Below, one piece after another: positions 35,476 through 44,581 of a stretch of DNA of 64,000 bases. The notes beneath the pieces are model-generated. The model did not search any database, was not told where the DNA came from, and saw only the letters and a list, made by a program, of their open reading frames with translations. The DNA comes from a bacterium YEK0313 (GTDB lineage: Bacteria; Pseudomonadota; Alphaproteobacteria; Rhizobiales; Phreatobacteraceae): contig CCMO02000001.1 in assembly GCA_000751295.2 (NCBI GenBank), positions 5,424,951 to 5,488,950 of the forward strand, given 5' to 3'. A program made the position numbers and the translations under genes. Within the stretch, counting starts at the first letter, position 1; every line of letters begins with the position of its first letter.

Positions 35476-36339
35476 ATGACCGAAGTGACTGTCATCGGGC
35501 TCGGCGAGATGGGTTCCGCCCTCGCCGCGGCCTTCCTGCGCGCCGGCCGCAAGGTGACGGTGTGGAACCGGACGCCGGCCAAGGCCGCGACTCTGGCGGA
35601 AGCCGGCGCCGCGCTGGCCGGGAGCCCTGCCGAAGCCGTCGCGGCGAGCCGGGCCGTGGTCATCTGCCTCTCGGACTATGCGGCGACGCGCGCTGTCCTG
35701 GACGCGGATGGCGTCGCCGCAACGCTTGGAGGGCGCACTCTCGTGCAGCTCAGCACCGGCACGCCGAAGGAGGCCCGCGATCTCGACGCCGCCGTCCGGG
35801 CAACGGGCGCACGCTATCTCGACGGCGGCATTCTCGCATGGCCGAGCCATATCGGCGGCGATGCGACGCTGATCTACATGTCCGGATCCCGGAGCGTCTA
35901 TGAGATCGAGGAGCCGCTGCTGCGCCAGCTCGCCGGCGGATTGACTTTTCTCGGCGAAGATGCGGGCGCTGCCGCCGCCATGTTCGCAGCCGTGCTGTCC
36001 TATCTCGCCGGACGCTGGATCGGCATCTGCCATGGCGCGCGGATCGCCCAGGCTGAGGGCCTCGGCGTCGCCGGTTTCGGGGAGGCGCTGGCCGCTCTCG
36101 CCCCGGCGCTCGCCTGGGATGCGCGCCACATGGGCGTGGTGATCGAAACGCAGGCCTTCAGCCACCCGCAGAGCACGCTGAAGACCGCGGCTGGCGACAT
36201 AACCCGTCTCGTCCGCCATGCCGCCGACAGCGGCATCGACGACGAGTGGCCGCGCTTCGCCGCCGATCTGTTCCAGCGTGCCGTCGCCGCCGGCTATGGG
36301 GCGGAGGAACACGCCGCCCTCGTCAAGATCATGCGCTGA
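35476..36339 (+). CDS. NAD(P)-dependent oxidoreductase, beta-hydroxyacid dehydrogenase/imine reductase type
   Basis: 287 residues. An N-terminal Rossmann fold begins VTVIGLGEMGSALAAAFLRAG, with VTVWNRTPAKA after the second strand, a sequence that favours NADP. A helical C-terminal domain follows from about 165. The hydroxyacid-dehydrogenase substrate motif is replaced by YLDGGILAWPSHIGGDATLIYMSG, and the catalytic Lys of that family (GxxGxGxxxK) is not seen. This pattern is typical of bacterial imine reductases and related dehydrogenases. The protein is divergently paired with an HxlR regulator, suggesting induction by a reactive carbonyl or quinone. The physiological substrate is unknown. 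Confidence 0.88.
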   Translation: MTEVTVIGLGEMGSALAAAFLRAGRKVTVWNRTPAKAATLAEAGAALAGSPAEAVAASRAVVICLSDYAATRAVLDADGVAATLGGRTLVQLSTGTPKEARDLDAAVRATGARYLDGGILAWPSHIGGDATLIYMSGSRSVYEIEEPLLRQLAGGLTFLGEDAGAAAAMFAAVLSYLAGRWIGICHGARIAQAEGLGVAGFGEALAALAPALAWDARHMGVVIETQAFSHPQSTLKTAAGDITRLVRHAADSGIDDEWPRFAADLFQRAVAAGYGAEEHAALVKIMR

Positions 36340-36366
36340 AGCCGCATCGCCTTCGACGCGGCCGGC

Positions 36367-37149
36367 TCAGCGCCCGCTGAACTGCGGCGCGCGTTTCTCC
36401 AGGAAGGCGCGCCGGCCCTCGTCGAAGTCTTCCGACGTGAACAGCACGGCCTGAGCATCGGCCTCGGCCTTGAGCATCTCATCGAGGTCGCGCGGCATGC
36501 GCGCCAGCAGAGCCTTGGAAAAACCGTTGGAGAGCGGCGAGAGGCCCGCCAGCTCATGGGCGAGCGCGACGGCTTCGGCACGCGCCGCGCCGGGTTCCAC
36601 CACCGCCTCGGCGAGGCCCCAGCGCTCGGCCTCCTCGGCGCCGAAGGCCTTGCCCCGCAGCATGACATATTTGGCCCGGCCAAGGCCCATGCGCAGCGGC
36701 AGGATCCAGGCCGCGCCGAAATCCGGCACGAGGCCGATCTTGTTGAACGAGCACTGGAAGCGCGCGTCGCGCGCAGCCACCACCAGGTCGCAGAGCGCCG
36801 CGAGCGCGAGGCCGGCGCCGGCCGCATAGCCCTCGACCGCGGCGATGATCGGCTTCTCGCCCGTCACCATCAGACGGACCAGCCGGTGGACGAGCTTCAG
36901 CCGTTCCCGACCGCCCGGCCCGGTCACGCCCTCCATGCCGGAAATGTCGCCGCCGGACGAGAAATGGCCGCCGGCGCCGGTCAGCACGATCGCCCGGCAG
37001 TCGGCGTCGGCAAGCGCGGCTTCCATCGCCGCGATCAGCTCGATCCTCAACGGCACCGCCAGCGCGTTGCGCCGCTGCGTGAAGTTCATGGTCAGCACGC
37101 GCACCGGTCCGTCGCGCTCGTCCAGCAGCAGGGAGGTCTGGTCAGTCAT
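36367..37149 (-). CDS. Enoyl-CoA hydratase/isomerase (crotonase family)
   Basis: 260 residues from ATG 37149; the open frame upstream is not preceded by a better start. Oxyanion-hole motifs are GAGGHFSSGGDISGM and EGYAAGAGLALAALCDLVVAA, and FNKIGLVPDFGAAWILP lines the active site. It hydrates trans-2-enoyl-CoA or isomerises a related thioester during degradation. The usual glutamate of the FxxxGxxPExG position is Asp in VPDFG, so the exact reaction is uncertain. It is divergent from the acyl-CoA dehydrogenase, and a copy of the shared TetR-type motif lies between them at 37261-37279, so both probably belong to the catabolic regulon of this region. Confidence 0.9.
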   Translation of the reverse strand: MTDQTSLLLDERDGPVRVLTMNFTQRRNALAVPLRIELIAAMEAALADADCRAIVLTGAGGHFSSGGDISGMEGVTGPGGRERLKLVHRLVRLMVTGEKPIIAAVEGYAAGAGLALAALCDLVVAARDARFQCSFNKIGLVPDFGAAWILPLRMGLGRAKYVMLRGKAFGAEEAERWGLAEAVVEPGAARAEAVALAHELAGLSPLSNGFSKALLARMPRDLDEMLKAEADAQAVLFTSEDFDEGRRAFLEKRAPQFSGR

Positions 37150-37260
37150 CGTGAAATTGCTCCTGTGCTCGGCGGCCGGACGGTCGCTTCGGACAATGGA
37201 CGAATGCCGGGCCGCGGTCATCCCCCGTTCGGTCCGCTTGACCTGCTGGGCACCGCTTCT

Positions 37261-37279
37261 ATTAATAAACCGACCGTCC
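37261..37279 (-). promoter_or_regulatory. Copy 1 of the CGGTTTATT regulon motif
   Basis: Read on the minus strand: GGACGGTCGGTTTATTAAT. It shares the core CGGTTTATT with copies ahead of the oxygenase, reductase, hydrolase and TetR genes. It lies between the divergent enoyl-CoA hydratase (start 37149) and acyl-CoA dehydrogenase (start 37347) and could control both. Confidence 0.6.
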
Positions 37280-37346
37280 ATCTTCTTTTTAGCTAGCACC
37301 TGCGCGGAGCTGCCCGCAAGCAGGTACAAGGACAAGGAACGCCGCG

Positions 37347-38546
37347 ATGACCATGGCCCAGGCGAACCTCCGGAGCGCCGATTTCGACCGGCATTTCCGA
37401 TTCTCCGATCCGGTCGGCCTGTCGCCCGAGCTGCTGATGCTGCGCGATCAGATGCGCCGTTTCGTCGAAACCGAGGTTGTGCCCCATGGCGAGGCCTGGG
37501 AAGCGGCGGGCAAGATCCCGCGCGAGGTCTTCCTCAGGATGGGCGAGCTCGGGTTTCTCGGCATGCGCCATGCCGAGGCCGATGGCGGCACCGCCATGGG
37601 CCCGCTCGCTTCGGTGATCTTCGCCGAGGAGCTCGGCCGGTCGAGCTTCGGCGGCTTCACCTCCTCGGTGCTGGTTCACACGGACATGTCGAGCCCGCAC
37701 ATTTCGATCAGCGGCAATGCCGCGCAGAAGGCGCGCTATCTCCCCGACATCGTTGCCGGCCGGCGGATCTGCGCGGTGGCGGTGACCGAGCCTTGGGCGG
37801 GCTCGGACGTTGCCGGCCTCAGGACCACCGCCCGCCGCGACGGCGGCGACTGGATCATCAACGGCGCCAAGATGTTCATCACCAATGGCGTCTATGGCGA
37901 CATCTTCATCGTCGCCGCCCGCACCGATCCTTCATCCAAGGGCAGCCGCGGCATTTCGCTGTTCATCGTCGAAAAGGACACGCCCGGCTTCAGCGTCGCG
38001 CGCAAGCTCGACAAGCACGGCTGGCTCTGCTCCGACACGGCCGAACTCGCCTTCGAGGATATGCGTGTGCCGGCGGAAAACCTACTCGGCCAGGAGAATC
38101 GCGGCTTCTACGCGATCATGAATACGTTCCAGAACGAGCGCCTGTGCATCGGCGGCATCTGCGCCGGCGAGAGCGCCAAGGCGATCGAGCTGACCCTCGA
38201 CTATGTCCGCACGCGCACCGCCTTCGGCGGCACGTTGTGGAACCTGCAGGCGACGCGCCAGGCGCTGGCGCAGCTCGTCGCCAAGGCCGGCGCGGCGCGC
38301 GCGCTGACCTACCAGACCGCCGCGCAGGAACAGGCCGGCCTCGATACGAGCCGCGAGGTGTCGATGATCAAGGCGCTGTCGCCGGAAGTGCTGCACGAGG
38401 TGGTGCACGGCTGCCTGCAGCTCCATGGCGGCACCGGCTATATGCGCGGCACGCCGATCGAGCGTATGGCCCGCGACGCCCGCATCCTGATGATCGGCGG
38501 CGGCGCCACCGAGGTGATGCACGAGGAGATCGCCAAGAGGATCTGA
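37347..38546 (+). CDS. Acyl-CoA dehydrogenase
   Basis: 399 residues covering the full acyl-CoA dehydrogenase fold. FAD-binding signatures are ICAVAVTEPWAGSDVAGLRTTARR and WIINGAKMFITNGVYGD, and the end is QLHGGTGYMRGTPIERMARDAR. The position that carries the catalytic Glu in medium-chain enzymes is Gly here (YMRGTPIER). A Glu stands at the alternative helix-G position (Glu264 in FQNERLC), as in isovaleryl-CoA and long-chain dehydrogenases. It introduces the 2,3 double bond into an acyl-CoA and passes electrons to ETF. It is divergent from the enoyl-CoA hydratase, which would act on its product, and shares its putative TetR operator. Confidence 0.95.
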   Translation: MTMAQANLRSADFDRHFRFSDPVGLSPELLMLRDQMRRFVETEVVPHGEAWEAAGKIPREVFLRMGELGFLGMRHAEADGGTAMGPLASVIFAEELGRSSFGGFTSSVLVHTDMSSPHISISGNAAQKARYLPDIVAGRRICAVAVTEPWAGSDVAGLRTTARRDGGDWIINGAKMFITNGVYGDIFIVAARTDPSSKGSRGISLFIVEKDTPGFSVARKLDKHGWLCSDTAELAFEDMRVPAENLLGQENRGFYAIMNTFQNERLCIGGICAGESAKAIELTLDYVRTRTAFGGTLWNLQATRQALAQLVAKAGAARALTYQTAAQEQAGLDTSREVSMIKALSPEVLHEVVHGCLQLHGGTGYMRGTPIERMARDARILMIGGGATEVMHEEIAKRI

Positions 38547-38643
38547 GAGGCGAGTGGCGAAATAGCGAAATGGGGAATGGGGATTGAGGCGACGCCGGCC
38601 GCTTCCATCCCCACTCGCTATTCGCCAGCCGCTATTCGCCTCA
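38547..38643. repeat. Imperfect inverted repeat filling the gap between convergent genes
   Basis: The left arm (38547-38585, with GGCGAGTGGCGAAATAGCG and TGGGGA blocks) pairs imperfectly with the right arm (38607-38643, ATCCCCACTCGCTATTCGCC and CGCTATTCGCCTC). The block GCTATTCGCCA/GCTATTCGCC is itself repeated. It spans the whole gap between the acyl-CoA dehydrogenase stop and the substrate-binding protein stop. It may be a small interspersed repeat that also works as a terminator. Confidence 0.55.
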
Positions 38644-39795
38644 ATCGACTGGCCGGAAGGTCAGGTTCGGAAAGTCCGCGCGCATGATGTTGACGCGCTG
38701 GTTGGAGAAGCGCTCGCGCTCGCCGAAGCTGACCGGCGCCATCACGCCGAGGTCGAGCTCGCGTGTCTTGCCGAGCTCGGCGATGGCGCAGGCCCAGGTG
38801 AGTTGGCGGCCGCAGCGCTGGATCGCCGCGATCAGCACCCGCGTGCTGGCATAGCCGGTCATGGTATAGCGGTTGATCTGCTGCACCTCGCGGTCGTTCA
38901 GATGCTTGCGGGCGAGCTCCATGAACCGCTGGCCGGCGGCGCTCGCCAGCGGCGCGACATAGTCGACCGCATAGAGGCCATCGCTCGCCGGACCGATCAG
39001 CTTCAGTACGGCCTCCACCCGGCCCGGCCAGAAGATGCCGGTGACCGGCTTGATGCCGAGCTTCTCCATCTCCTTCAGCATGGCGACGTTTTCGCTGATG
39101 ATGCCGCCGGCGATGAAAACCTCGACGCCGGCCTCCTTGGCGCGCAGCATTTCCGAGGAGAAATCCTGCTGGCCGCGGCGATAGACGGATTCGAACACGA
39201 CCTGCATGTTCTTCTCGCGCCGGGCCCGGTTGAAGCCCTCGCGCACCGCGACGCCATAGTCGTCGTCCTGGGTGACAATGCCCCATTTCTTGCCCGGATA
39301 TTTGTCGGCGAGATAGAGCGCGAGCTGGCGCACGCCCTCGTCATAGGCCTGTCCGAGCACGAAGACGTTCGGGCGCGGCGGCTCGTAGAGCTGCGTCACC
39401 GGGCCGATCGGGATCATCGCCGGAATGCCCGACTGTTCGAGTACCGGCAGCGCTGCGATAGCCTGGCCGGACCCCGACACGGCGGTGAGCGCGAAGACAC
39501 GGTCGACCGCGATGAGCTTGCGCAGCGACTGGATGGTGCGGGTCGAGACATAGCCGTCATCCTCGGCCACCAGGCGCAGGCGCCGGCCATTGACCCCGCC
39601 GGCCCCGTTGGCTTCGGCAATGGCGAGGCGGACGCCGAGATTGTGCGCGACCCCGAGCAGGGCCGGCGGACCGGACAAGGGCTCGACCTCGCCGAGCACG
39701 ATCTCGCTGTCGGTCACGCCCTGGTTGGCAAGGCCTGCTGCCGCGGTCATGACGAGCGCGGCGAGCGCCGCCCCAAAAGTCCGTTTCAGTCTCAT
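38641..39795 (-). CDS. Branched-chain amino-acid type ABC transporter substrate-binding protein
   Basis: 384 residues. A signal peptide (MRLKRTFGAALAALVMTAAA, cut after GLA) is followed by the LivJ/LivK-type opening VTDSEIVLGEVEPLSGPPALLG. Later blocks are RLRLVAEDDGYVSTRTIQSLRKLIAVDRVFAL and GIVTQDDDYGVAVREGF. It is the periplasmic binding protein for the permeases and ATPases encoded upstream. The gene is last in the liv-like operon, separated from livM by a 118-bp gap that contains a palindromic repeat. In proteobacterial catabolic clusters such proteins often bind aromatic acids or their relatives rather than leucine; the oxygenase and acyl-CoA genes around favour that here. Confidence 0.93.
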   Translation of the reverse strand: MRLKRTFGAALAALVMTAAAGLANQGVTDSEIVLGEVEPLSGPPALLGVAHNLGVRLAIAEANGAGGVNGRRLRLVAEDDGYVSTRTIQSLRKLIAVDRVFALTAVSGSGQAIAALPVLEQSGIPAMIPIGPVTQLYEPPRPNVFVLGQAYDEGVRQLALYLADKYPGKKWGIVTQDDDYGVAVREGFNRARREKNMQVVFESVYRRGQQDFSSEMLRAKEAGVEVFIAGGIISENVAMLKEMEKLGIKPVTGIFWPGRVEAVLKLIGPASDGLYAVDYVAPLASAAGQRFMELARKHLNDREVQQINRYTMTGYASTRVLIAAIQRCGRQLTWACAIAELGKTRELDLGVMAPVSFGERERFSNQRVNIMRADFPNLTFRPVD

Positions 39796-39851
39796 GTCGG
39801 TTCCTCCCGGTGGCGGTCGTTTGCGACCCTTGTCGATCTTCGAAGGCGAGC

Positions 39852-39917
39852 CAAAGCGTTTTCGAGCGAAGTGGGTACCGGTTCGCGTGAAGAAAACGCG
39901 TCAAAACAAGACCCTAG
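39852..39917 (-). repeat. Hyphomicrobiales-type palindromic intergenic repeat
   Basis: GCGTTTTC (39856-39863) and GAAAACGC (39892-39899) form the outer stem; GCGAA (39866-39870) and TTCGC (39882-39886) form an inner stem around GTGGGTACCGG. The tail TCAAAACAAGACCCTAG completes the repeat. Elements of this wording (GAAGTGGGTACCGGTTCGCG and AAAACGCGTCAAAACAAGA) are scattered through many Rhizobiales genomes. The repeat tail reaches into and supplies the stop codon of livM. Confidence 0.7.
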
Positions 39918-40960
39918 TAGCGGAGCGGCCAGTGGACCCACAGGCGCTTGACGTCGCGCCAGAGGCCGGCGAGCCCGTGCGGCTGAAACCTGAGGAACAG
40001 GATGATGGCGACGCCGTAGAGCATGCTCTTCAGCTCGTGCGCGCCGGTGGAGAGCGCCCGCGCCGTCTCCTCGCCCATGAGCGCGAACAGGCTGCCGGAG
40101 AGTTCCGGCAGCAGCACGATGAAGACCGTGCCGAGCACCGCGCCGAGCGTCGTGCCGATGCCGCCGACGATCAGGATCGCCAGTGCCTCGATCGACAGCA
40201 GGAAGGGGAAGCCCTCGATCGTCACATAGCTGAGGAACATGCCGTAGAGCGCGCCGGCAAGGCCGATGATGAAGGACGAGGTGGCGAAGGCGACGAGCTT
40301 GGTCGCATGCAGGTTGATGCCCATGGCGCGCGCGGCGAGATCGTTGTCGCGCACCGCGACGAAGGCGCGGCCGATGCGGCTGCGCCTGAGGTTCAAGGTG
40401 GCGATCAGCGCGAGGCCGGCAAAGCCGAGGCAGAGATGGGCGAAGGCCTGATCGCTCGCAAACGAGAGGCCGAGAATGGTCGGGCGGGTGACGAAGATGC
40501 CGCGTGCGCCACGCGTCAGCCCGTCGAATTCCAGGATCAGGTGATTGACGATGAAGGCGAAGGCGAGCGTGGTGATGGCGAGGTAGAGCCCGGTGAGGCG
40601 CAGCGAGGGAATGCCGACGACGAGGCTGGCGAGGGCCGGCACCAGGCCGGCGAGAACGAGCCCGATCAGCGGGTCGAGGCCGTAGCTCTGGGTCGCGATG
40701 GCATAGGCGTAGGCGCCGAGCACCATGAAGCCGACATGGCCAAGCGAGATGAGGCCGGTCCAGCCGGTCAGCACGTTGAGACCGAGCGTGCCGACCACCG
40801 TGATCGCGATGATGGTCAGGAGCGACAGGTGATAGGCGTTGAGGAGATAGGGCGCGAGGGCGAGCGCTGCGACCGCGATGCCGCACCAGATCCTGACCAG
40901 CATGGAATCGGTCAGGTCGATCTGCTCGCCGATGGTTTCCTTGAACGTGCCGCTGCGCAT
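39914..40960 (-). CDS. livM: Branched-chain amino-acid type ABC transporter permease LivM
   Basis: 348 residues with about ten hydrophobic helices and the LivM hallmarks NVLTGWTGLISLGHVGFMVLGAYAYA, RLTGLYLAITTLAFAFIVNHL and FVAVRDNDLAARAMGIN. It forms the inner-membrane channel with LivH. The ATG overlaps the LivH stop by one base (TGATG). The C-terminus (ILFLRFQPHGLAGLWRDVKRL) is complete, but the final residues and stop codon lie at the edge of the palindromic repeat, so they may have been reset by its insertion. Confidence 0.93.
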   Translation of the reverse strand: MRSGTFKETIGEQIDLTDSMLVRIWCGIAVAALALAPYLLNAYHLSLLTIIAITVVGTLGLNVLTGWTGLISLGHVGFMVLGAYAYAIATQSYGLDPLIGLVLAGLVPALASLVVGIPSLRLTGLYLAITTLAFAFIVNHLILEFDGLTRGARGIFVTRPTILGLSFASDQAFAHLCLGFAGLALIATLNLRRSRIGRAFVAVRDNDLAARAMGINLHATKLVAFATSSFIIGLAGALYGMFLSYVTIEGFPFLLSIEALAILIVGGIGTTLGAVLGTVFIVLLPELSGSLFALMGEETARALSTGAHELKSMLYGVAIILFLRFQPHGLAGLWRDVKRLWVHWPLRY

Positions 40961-41832
40961 CAGAGCCTCTCGATCCTCTTCTCGCCGAACAGTCCGAAGG
41001 GACGGATCATCAGGATGACGACGATGATGACGAAGCCGGCGATCTCCTTGACGGCCGGCTTCAGGTAGCCGCCGGCAAGGTTCTCGACCGCGCCGATGAT
41101 CAGGCCGCCAAAGGCCGAGCCGATGACCGCGTCGAGGCCGCCGAGGATGGTCGCCGGAAAGGCCTTCAGGCCAAGCGCGAACATGCTGGGCGAGAGCTCG
41201 TAGATGAGCGCGAAGAACACGCCGGCCATGCCGGCGAGGACCGAGGCCGCAGCCCAGGCGACCGCCTGCACCCGGGCGGCGCTGACGCCCATGAGCATGG
41301 CCGTGCGATCATCGCTTGCGACCGCACGCATGGCGACGCCAAAACGCGAATGGCGGAAGAACAGCCAGAAGCCGGCCATGACGGCGATCAGCACGGCCAG
41401 GACCGCGAGTTGGGCCGAGCGCATGCGCGCGCCCGCAACCTCGACGATCTCCTTGCCGACGCCGATGTCGAGCCCGTGCGGCACGGCGTCCCAGATGAAC
41501 ACGATGCTGGAGCGCAGGATCACCGCAACCGCGATCGTCACCATGATGGTGGAGAAGACCGGCTCGCCGATCATCGGCCGGATCACCAGCCGCTCGATGG
41601 CAAGGCCGAACAGGCAGGCGAACAGGATGGCGCCGACGGCGACGACCAAGGGATTGCCGGAGACCACGGTCGAAATGGTCCAGGCGACATAGGCGACGAC
41701 CATGGCGATCTCGCCCTGGGCGAAATTGACGAGGCCGGTCGACTTGTAGATGACCGCAAAGCCCATCGCGACGAGGCCGTAGATCGCGCCGATGGCCAGG
41801 CCCGAGGCCAGGAGCTCGGTCAGATAGGTCAT
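40960..41832 (-). CDS. livH: Branched-chain amino-acid type ABC transporter permease LivH
   Basis: 290 residues from ATG 41832. The typical LivH opening is GLAIGAIYGLVAMGFAVIYKSTGLVNFAQGEIAMV, and the loop SRFGVAMRAVASDDRTAMLMGV is the ATPase-contacting EAA-like segment. FPATILGGLDAVIGSAFGGLIIG follows in the C-terminal half. It pairs with LivM. The start overlaps the stop of the acyl-CoA synthetase gene by four bases, so synthetase and transporter are made together; uptake and CoA activation of one substrate is the natural reading. Confidence 0.94.
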   Translation of the reverse strand: MTYLTELLASGLAIGAIYGLVAMGFAVIYKSTGLVNFAQGEIAMVVAYVAWTISTVVSGNPLVVAVGAILFACLFGLAIERLVIRPMIGEPVFSTIMVTIAVAVILRSSIVFIWDAVPHGLDIGVGKEIVEVAGARMRSAQLAVLAVLIAVMAGFWLFFRHSRFGVAMRAVASDDRTAMLMGVSAARVQAVAWAAASVLAGMAGVFFALIYELSPSMFALGLKAFPATILGGLDAVIGSAFGGLIIGAVENLAGGYLKPAVKEIAGFVIIVVILMIRPFGLFGEKRIERL

Positions 41833-43772
41833 GATGCGCCTCCCGCCGGGCCGTAGATCTGTTCGAGCTCGGCCGCGAACTTGGCGTCGATGATCGCGCG
41901 CCGGACCTTCTGGGTCGCCGTCAGCTCGCCGTCGTCGTGATCGAGCTCCTTCTCCAGGATGATGAACTTCCTGATGTTCTCGACCCGCGCGAACCGCGCG
42001 TTGACGCCGTCGACGATGCCCTGGACGAGGTCGCGCACCGCCGGCAGCCGGGCGAGCGACCTGTAGGTCGTATAGGCGAGGCCGTTCTCGCTCGCCCAGC
42101 GGCCGACATTGTCGAAATCGATCTGGATCAGCGCCGCCAGGAACTTGCGGCCGTCGCCGACGACGATGACCTCCTTGATGAAGGGGCTGTCCTTCATCGC
42201 GTTCTCGATCTCCGAGGGCGCGATGTTCTTGCCGCCGCTGGTGATGATGATGGCCTTCTTGCGGTCGACCACCGAGAGCTCGCCATTGTCGAGGATGCGG
42301 ACGATGTCGCCGGTCTTCAGCCAGGCGCCGTCCATCGTCGCCGCGGTCGCCTTCTCGTCGCGGAAATAGCCGCGGAAGACGCCCGGCCCCGACAGCAGCA
42401 CCTCGCCGTCGTCGGCGACCCGATAGCCGGCATCGGCGATCGGCAGGCCGCAGCCGCCGAGCGCATGATGGGCGCCCGTCTGGATGAACAGGCAGCCGGA
42501 GGATTCCGTCATGCCGTAGCCCTGCGCGACCGGCAGGCCGACGACCGAGAAGAAGCGCAGCGTCTCCGGCGAGACCGATGCGCCGGCGCAGAGCCGGTGC
42601 CGGCTGCGGTCGAGCCCGACATGGCGCTGGATGTTGCGGAACAGGAGGAGGTGGCAGGCGAGCGCCTGGAGCCGTTCGACGGCCGAGAGCTCGCCCTGCT
42701 GGCGCCGATCGTCGAGGCGGCGGCCGGCAGCGAGCACGCACCGTGCGATCCAGCGCTGCAGCCGGCCGCTCTCGCTGAGGCGGAACTCGAAATTCTCCTT
42801 CAGCTTCTCCCAGATGCGCGGCACGCCGATGAAGAAGGTCGGCGCGATCTCGCGGACATTGGCGGCGACCGTGTCGATGCTCTCGGCAAAGTTCACGACG
42901 CCGCCGAGCACGAGCTGCATGGCCATGGAATAGCAGCGCTCGGCCGCGTGGCAGAGCGGTAGGTAGCCGACCGCCTCGTAGCGCCGGCCCGTCATGCCGA
43001 CGGCCGCCGCGTAGTTGTAGGTGGAATAGATGATGTTGCGATGGCTGAGCATCGCGCCCTTGGGCGGCCCCGTCGTGCCCGACGTATAGACCATCAGGCA
43101 GACATCGTCGGGATCGGTCGCCTCGATCGCCCGGTCGAGCTCCAGGGCCGCCTGCGGCTGCGCGGCGAGATAGGCGTCGCCGCGCGCGAGGAAAGCGTCC
43201 CAGGCGACAAGGCTCTCGCCGGGATAGCCGCGCAGGCCCTTCATGTCGACCGTGACGATCAGCCCGACCTCGGCCAGGCCCGGCCCGTTGGCCTTGGCGT
43301 CGATCACCTTGTCGGTCTGCTCCTGATCGCCGCAGACGACGAGCTTCGCCCCGCAATGGCCGACGATATATTGCAGCTCGGGCCAGGGATTGGTCGGATA
43401 GATGCCGACCGGAATGACGCCCAGCATCTCCGCGCCGAGATCGGCATAATACCATTCCGGGCTGTTCTCGGAGGCGATGGCGATGCGGTCGCCGCGTTTC
43501 AGGCCGAACGACATCAGCGCCAGCGCGAAGCGCCGCGCCTGCCGGTCATAATGCGCCCAGTCGTAGCGTTTCCAGACGCCGTGCTCCTTCTCACGCAGGG
43601 CGAGCGTCGTGCCTTGCGCCTTCGCATGGCGGCGCAGGAGGCGCGGCAGGGTCGTGTTGCCGGCGCGCAGATGGGCCGGCAGGAACGGATCGTGATCGGC
43701 CGGCAAGGCGGCGCGGGCGGCGGTGACGAGCCGCTCGGCGCCATCGGTCGAGATGGTCGTCATCGCGGTCAT
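41829..43772 (-). CDS. AMP-dependent long-chain acyl-CoA synthetase/ligase
   Basis: 647 residues. The adenylate-forming signature LMVYTSGTTGPPKGAML is followed by the A5 motif QGYGMTESSG, WLKTGDIVRILDNGELSVVDRKK (A7/A8) and the C-terminal lysine region of the family (ITSGGKNIAPSEIENAMKD). The length and the helical segment near 330-380 match the FAA1/FadD15-like subfamily. It activates a carboxylic acid with ATP and CoA. It is embedded between livG and livH with 4-base overlaps on both sides. This liv operon with an inserted synthetase is a known arrangement in proteobacterial degradation clusters; the acid is not identifiable from sequence. Confidence 0.93.
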   Translation of the reverse strand: MTAMTTISTDGAERLVTAARAALPADHDPFLPAHLRAGNTTLPRLLRRHAKAQGTTLALREKEHGVWKRYDWAHYDRQARRFALALMSFGLKRGDRIAIASENSPEWYYADLGAEMLGVIPVGIYPTNPWPELQYIVGHCGAKLVVCGDQEQTDKVIDAKANGPGLAEVGLIVTVDMKGLRGYPGESLVAWDAFLARGDAYLAAQPQAALELDRAIEATDPDDVCLMVYTSGTTGPPKGAMLSHRNIIYSTYNYAAAVGMTGRRYEAVGYLPLCHAAERCYSMAMQLVLGGVVNFAESIDTVAANVREIAPTFFIGVPRIWEKLKENFEFRLSESGRLQRWIARCVLAAGRRLDDRRQQGELSAVERLQALACHLLLFRNIQRHVGLDRSRHRLCAGASVSPETLRFFSVVGLPVAQGYGMTESSGCLFIQTGAHHALGGCGLPIADAGYRVADDGEVLLSGPGVFRGYFRDEKATAATMDGAWLKTGDIVRILDNGELSVVDRKKAIIITSGGKNIAPSEIENAMKDSPFIKEVIVVGDGRKFLAALIQIDFDNVGRWASENGLAYTTYRSLARLPAVRDLVQGIVDGVNARFARVENIRKFIILEKELDHDDGELTATQKVRRAIIDAKFAAELEQIYGPAGGAS

Positions 43773-44581
43773 CCTGCAAGCCTTTCCGCTGCGGCCGGTC
43801 CGGCGTGGAAGGCCCTGCCCGAGCCGAGATAGGCCTCCGCGACGCCGGCATGGCGCTGGATCTCGGCCGGCACGCCCTCGGTCACGCTGCGGCCGAAATT
43901 CAGGACGTGGATCCGGTCGGAAATATCCATGACGAGATGCATGTCGTGCTCGATCAAGAGGATGGCGATGCCGAGCTCGTCACGGATGTCGAGGATGAAG
44001 CGGGCAATGTCCTCGGTCTCCTCCTGGTTCATGCCGGCGACGATCTCGTCGAGCAGCAGGATCTTCGGCTCGGAGGCGAGCGCGCGGCCGAGCTCGACGC
44101 GCTTCTGCTGGCCATAGGAGAGCGTGCCCACCACCTTGTCGCGGATCGCCTCGATCTCGAGGAACTCGATGATCTCCTCGACGCGCTGGCGCGCGGCGAT
44201 CTCCTCCCGGCGGCAGCGGCCGTAATGGAACACCGCGTCCAGCACCGAGGTCTTCATCAGACGATGACGGCCGACGAGAATGTTCTCCACCACCGTGCCG
44301 TGCTTGAACAGGGCGAGGTTCTGGAACGTGCGGCCGATGCCGAGCGTGACGAAATTCCACGGCCTGACGCCGGCAAGGTCGCGGCCGGCCATGGTGATCC
44401 GGCCGCTCGTCACCGGCAGCACGCCCGAGATCAGGTTGAACAGCGTCGTCTTGCCGGCACCGTTCGGCCCGATCACCGAGAAGATCTCGCCCGGCCGCAC
44501 GGCGAAGGAGACATCGCTCACCGCAGCGAGGCCGCCGAAGGATTTCGACACGGCGTCGAGCCTCAGGAGGGCATCGGTCAC
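43769..44581 (-). CDS. livG: Branched-chain amino-acid type ABC transporter ATP-binding protein LivG
   Basis: About 270 residues from GTG 44581, which overlaps the LivF stop as GTGA; a GTG at 44590 is the alternative. Walker A is GPNGAGKTT, the signature LSYGQQKRVELGRAL and Walker B ILLLDEIVAGMNQEE. The end DRIHVLNFGRSVTEGVPAEIQRH contains the LivG-specific C-terminal pattern. The E-for-G replacements usual in the LivG D-loop (AGMNQEE) are present. It energises LivHM together with LivF. The 4-base overlap with the synthetase start follows the pattern of the whole operon. Confidence 0.93.
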   Translation of the reverse strand: MTDALLRLDAVSKSFGGLAAVSDVSFAVRPGEIFSVIGPNGAGKTTLFNLISGVLPVTSGRITMAGRDLAGVRPWNFVTLGIGRTFQNLALFKHGTVVENILVGRHRLMKTSVLDAVFHYGRCRREEIAARQRVEEIIEFLEIEAIRDKVVGTLSYGQQKRVELGRALASEPKILLLDEIVAGMNQEETEDIARFILDIRDELGIAILLIEHDMHLVMDISDRIHVLNFGRSVTEGVPAEIQRHAGVAEAYLGSGRAFHAGPAAAERLAG

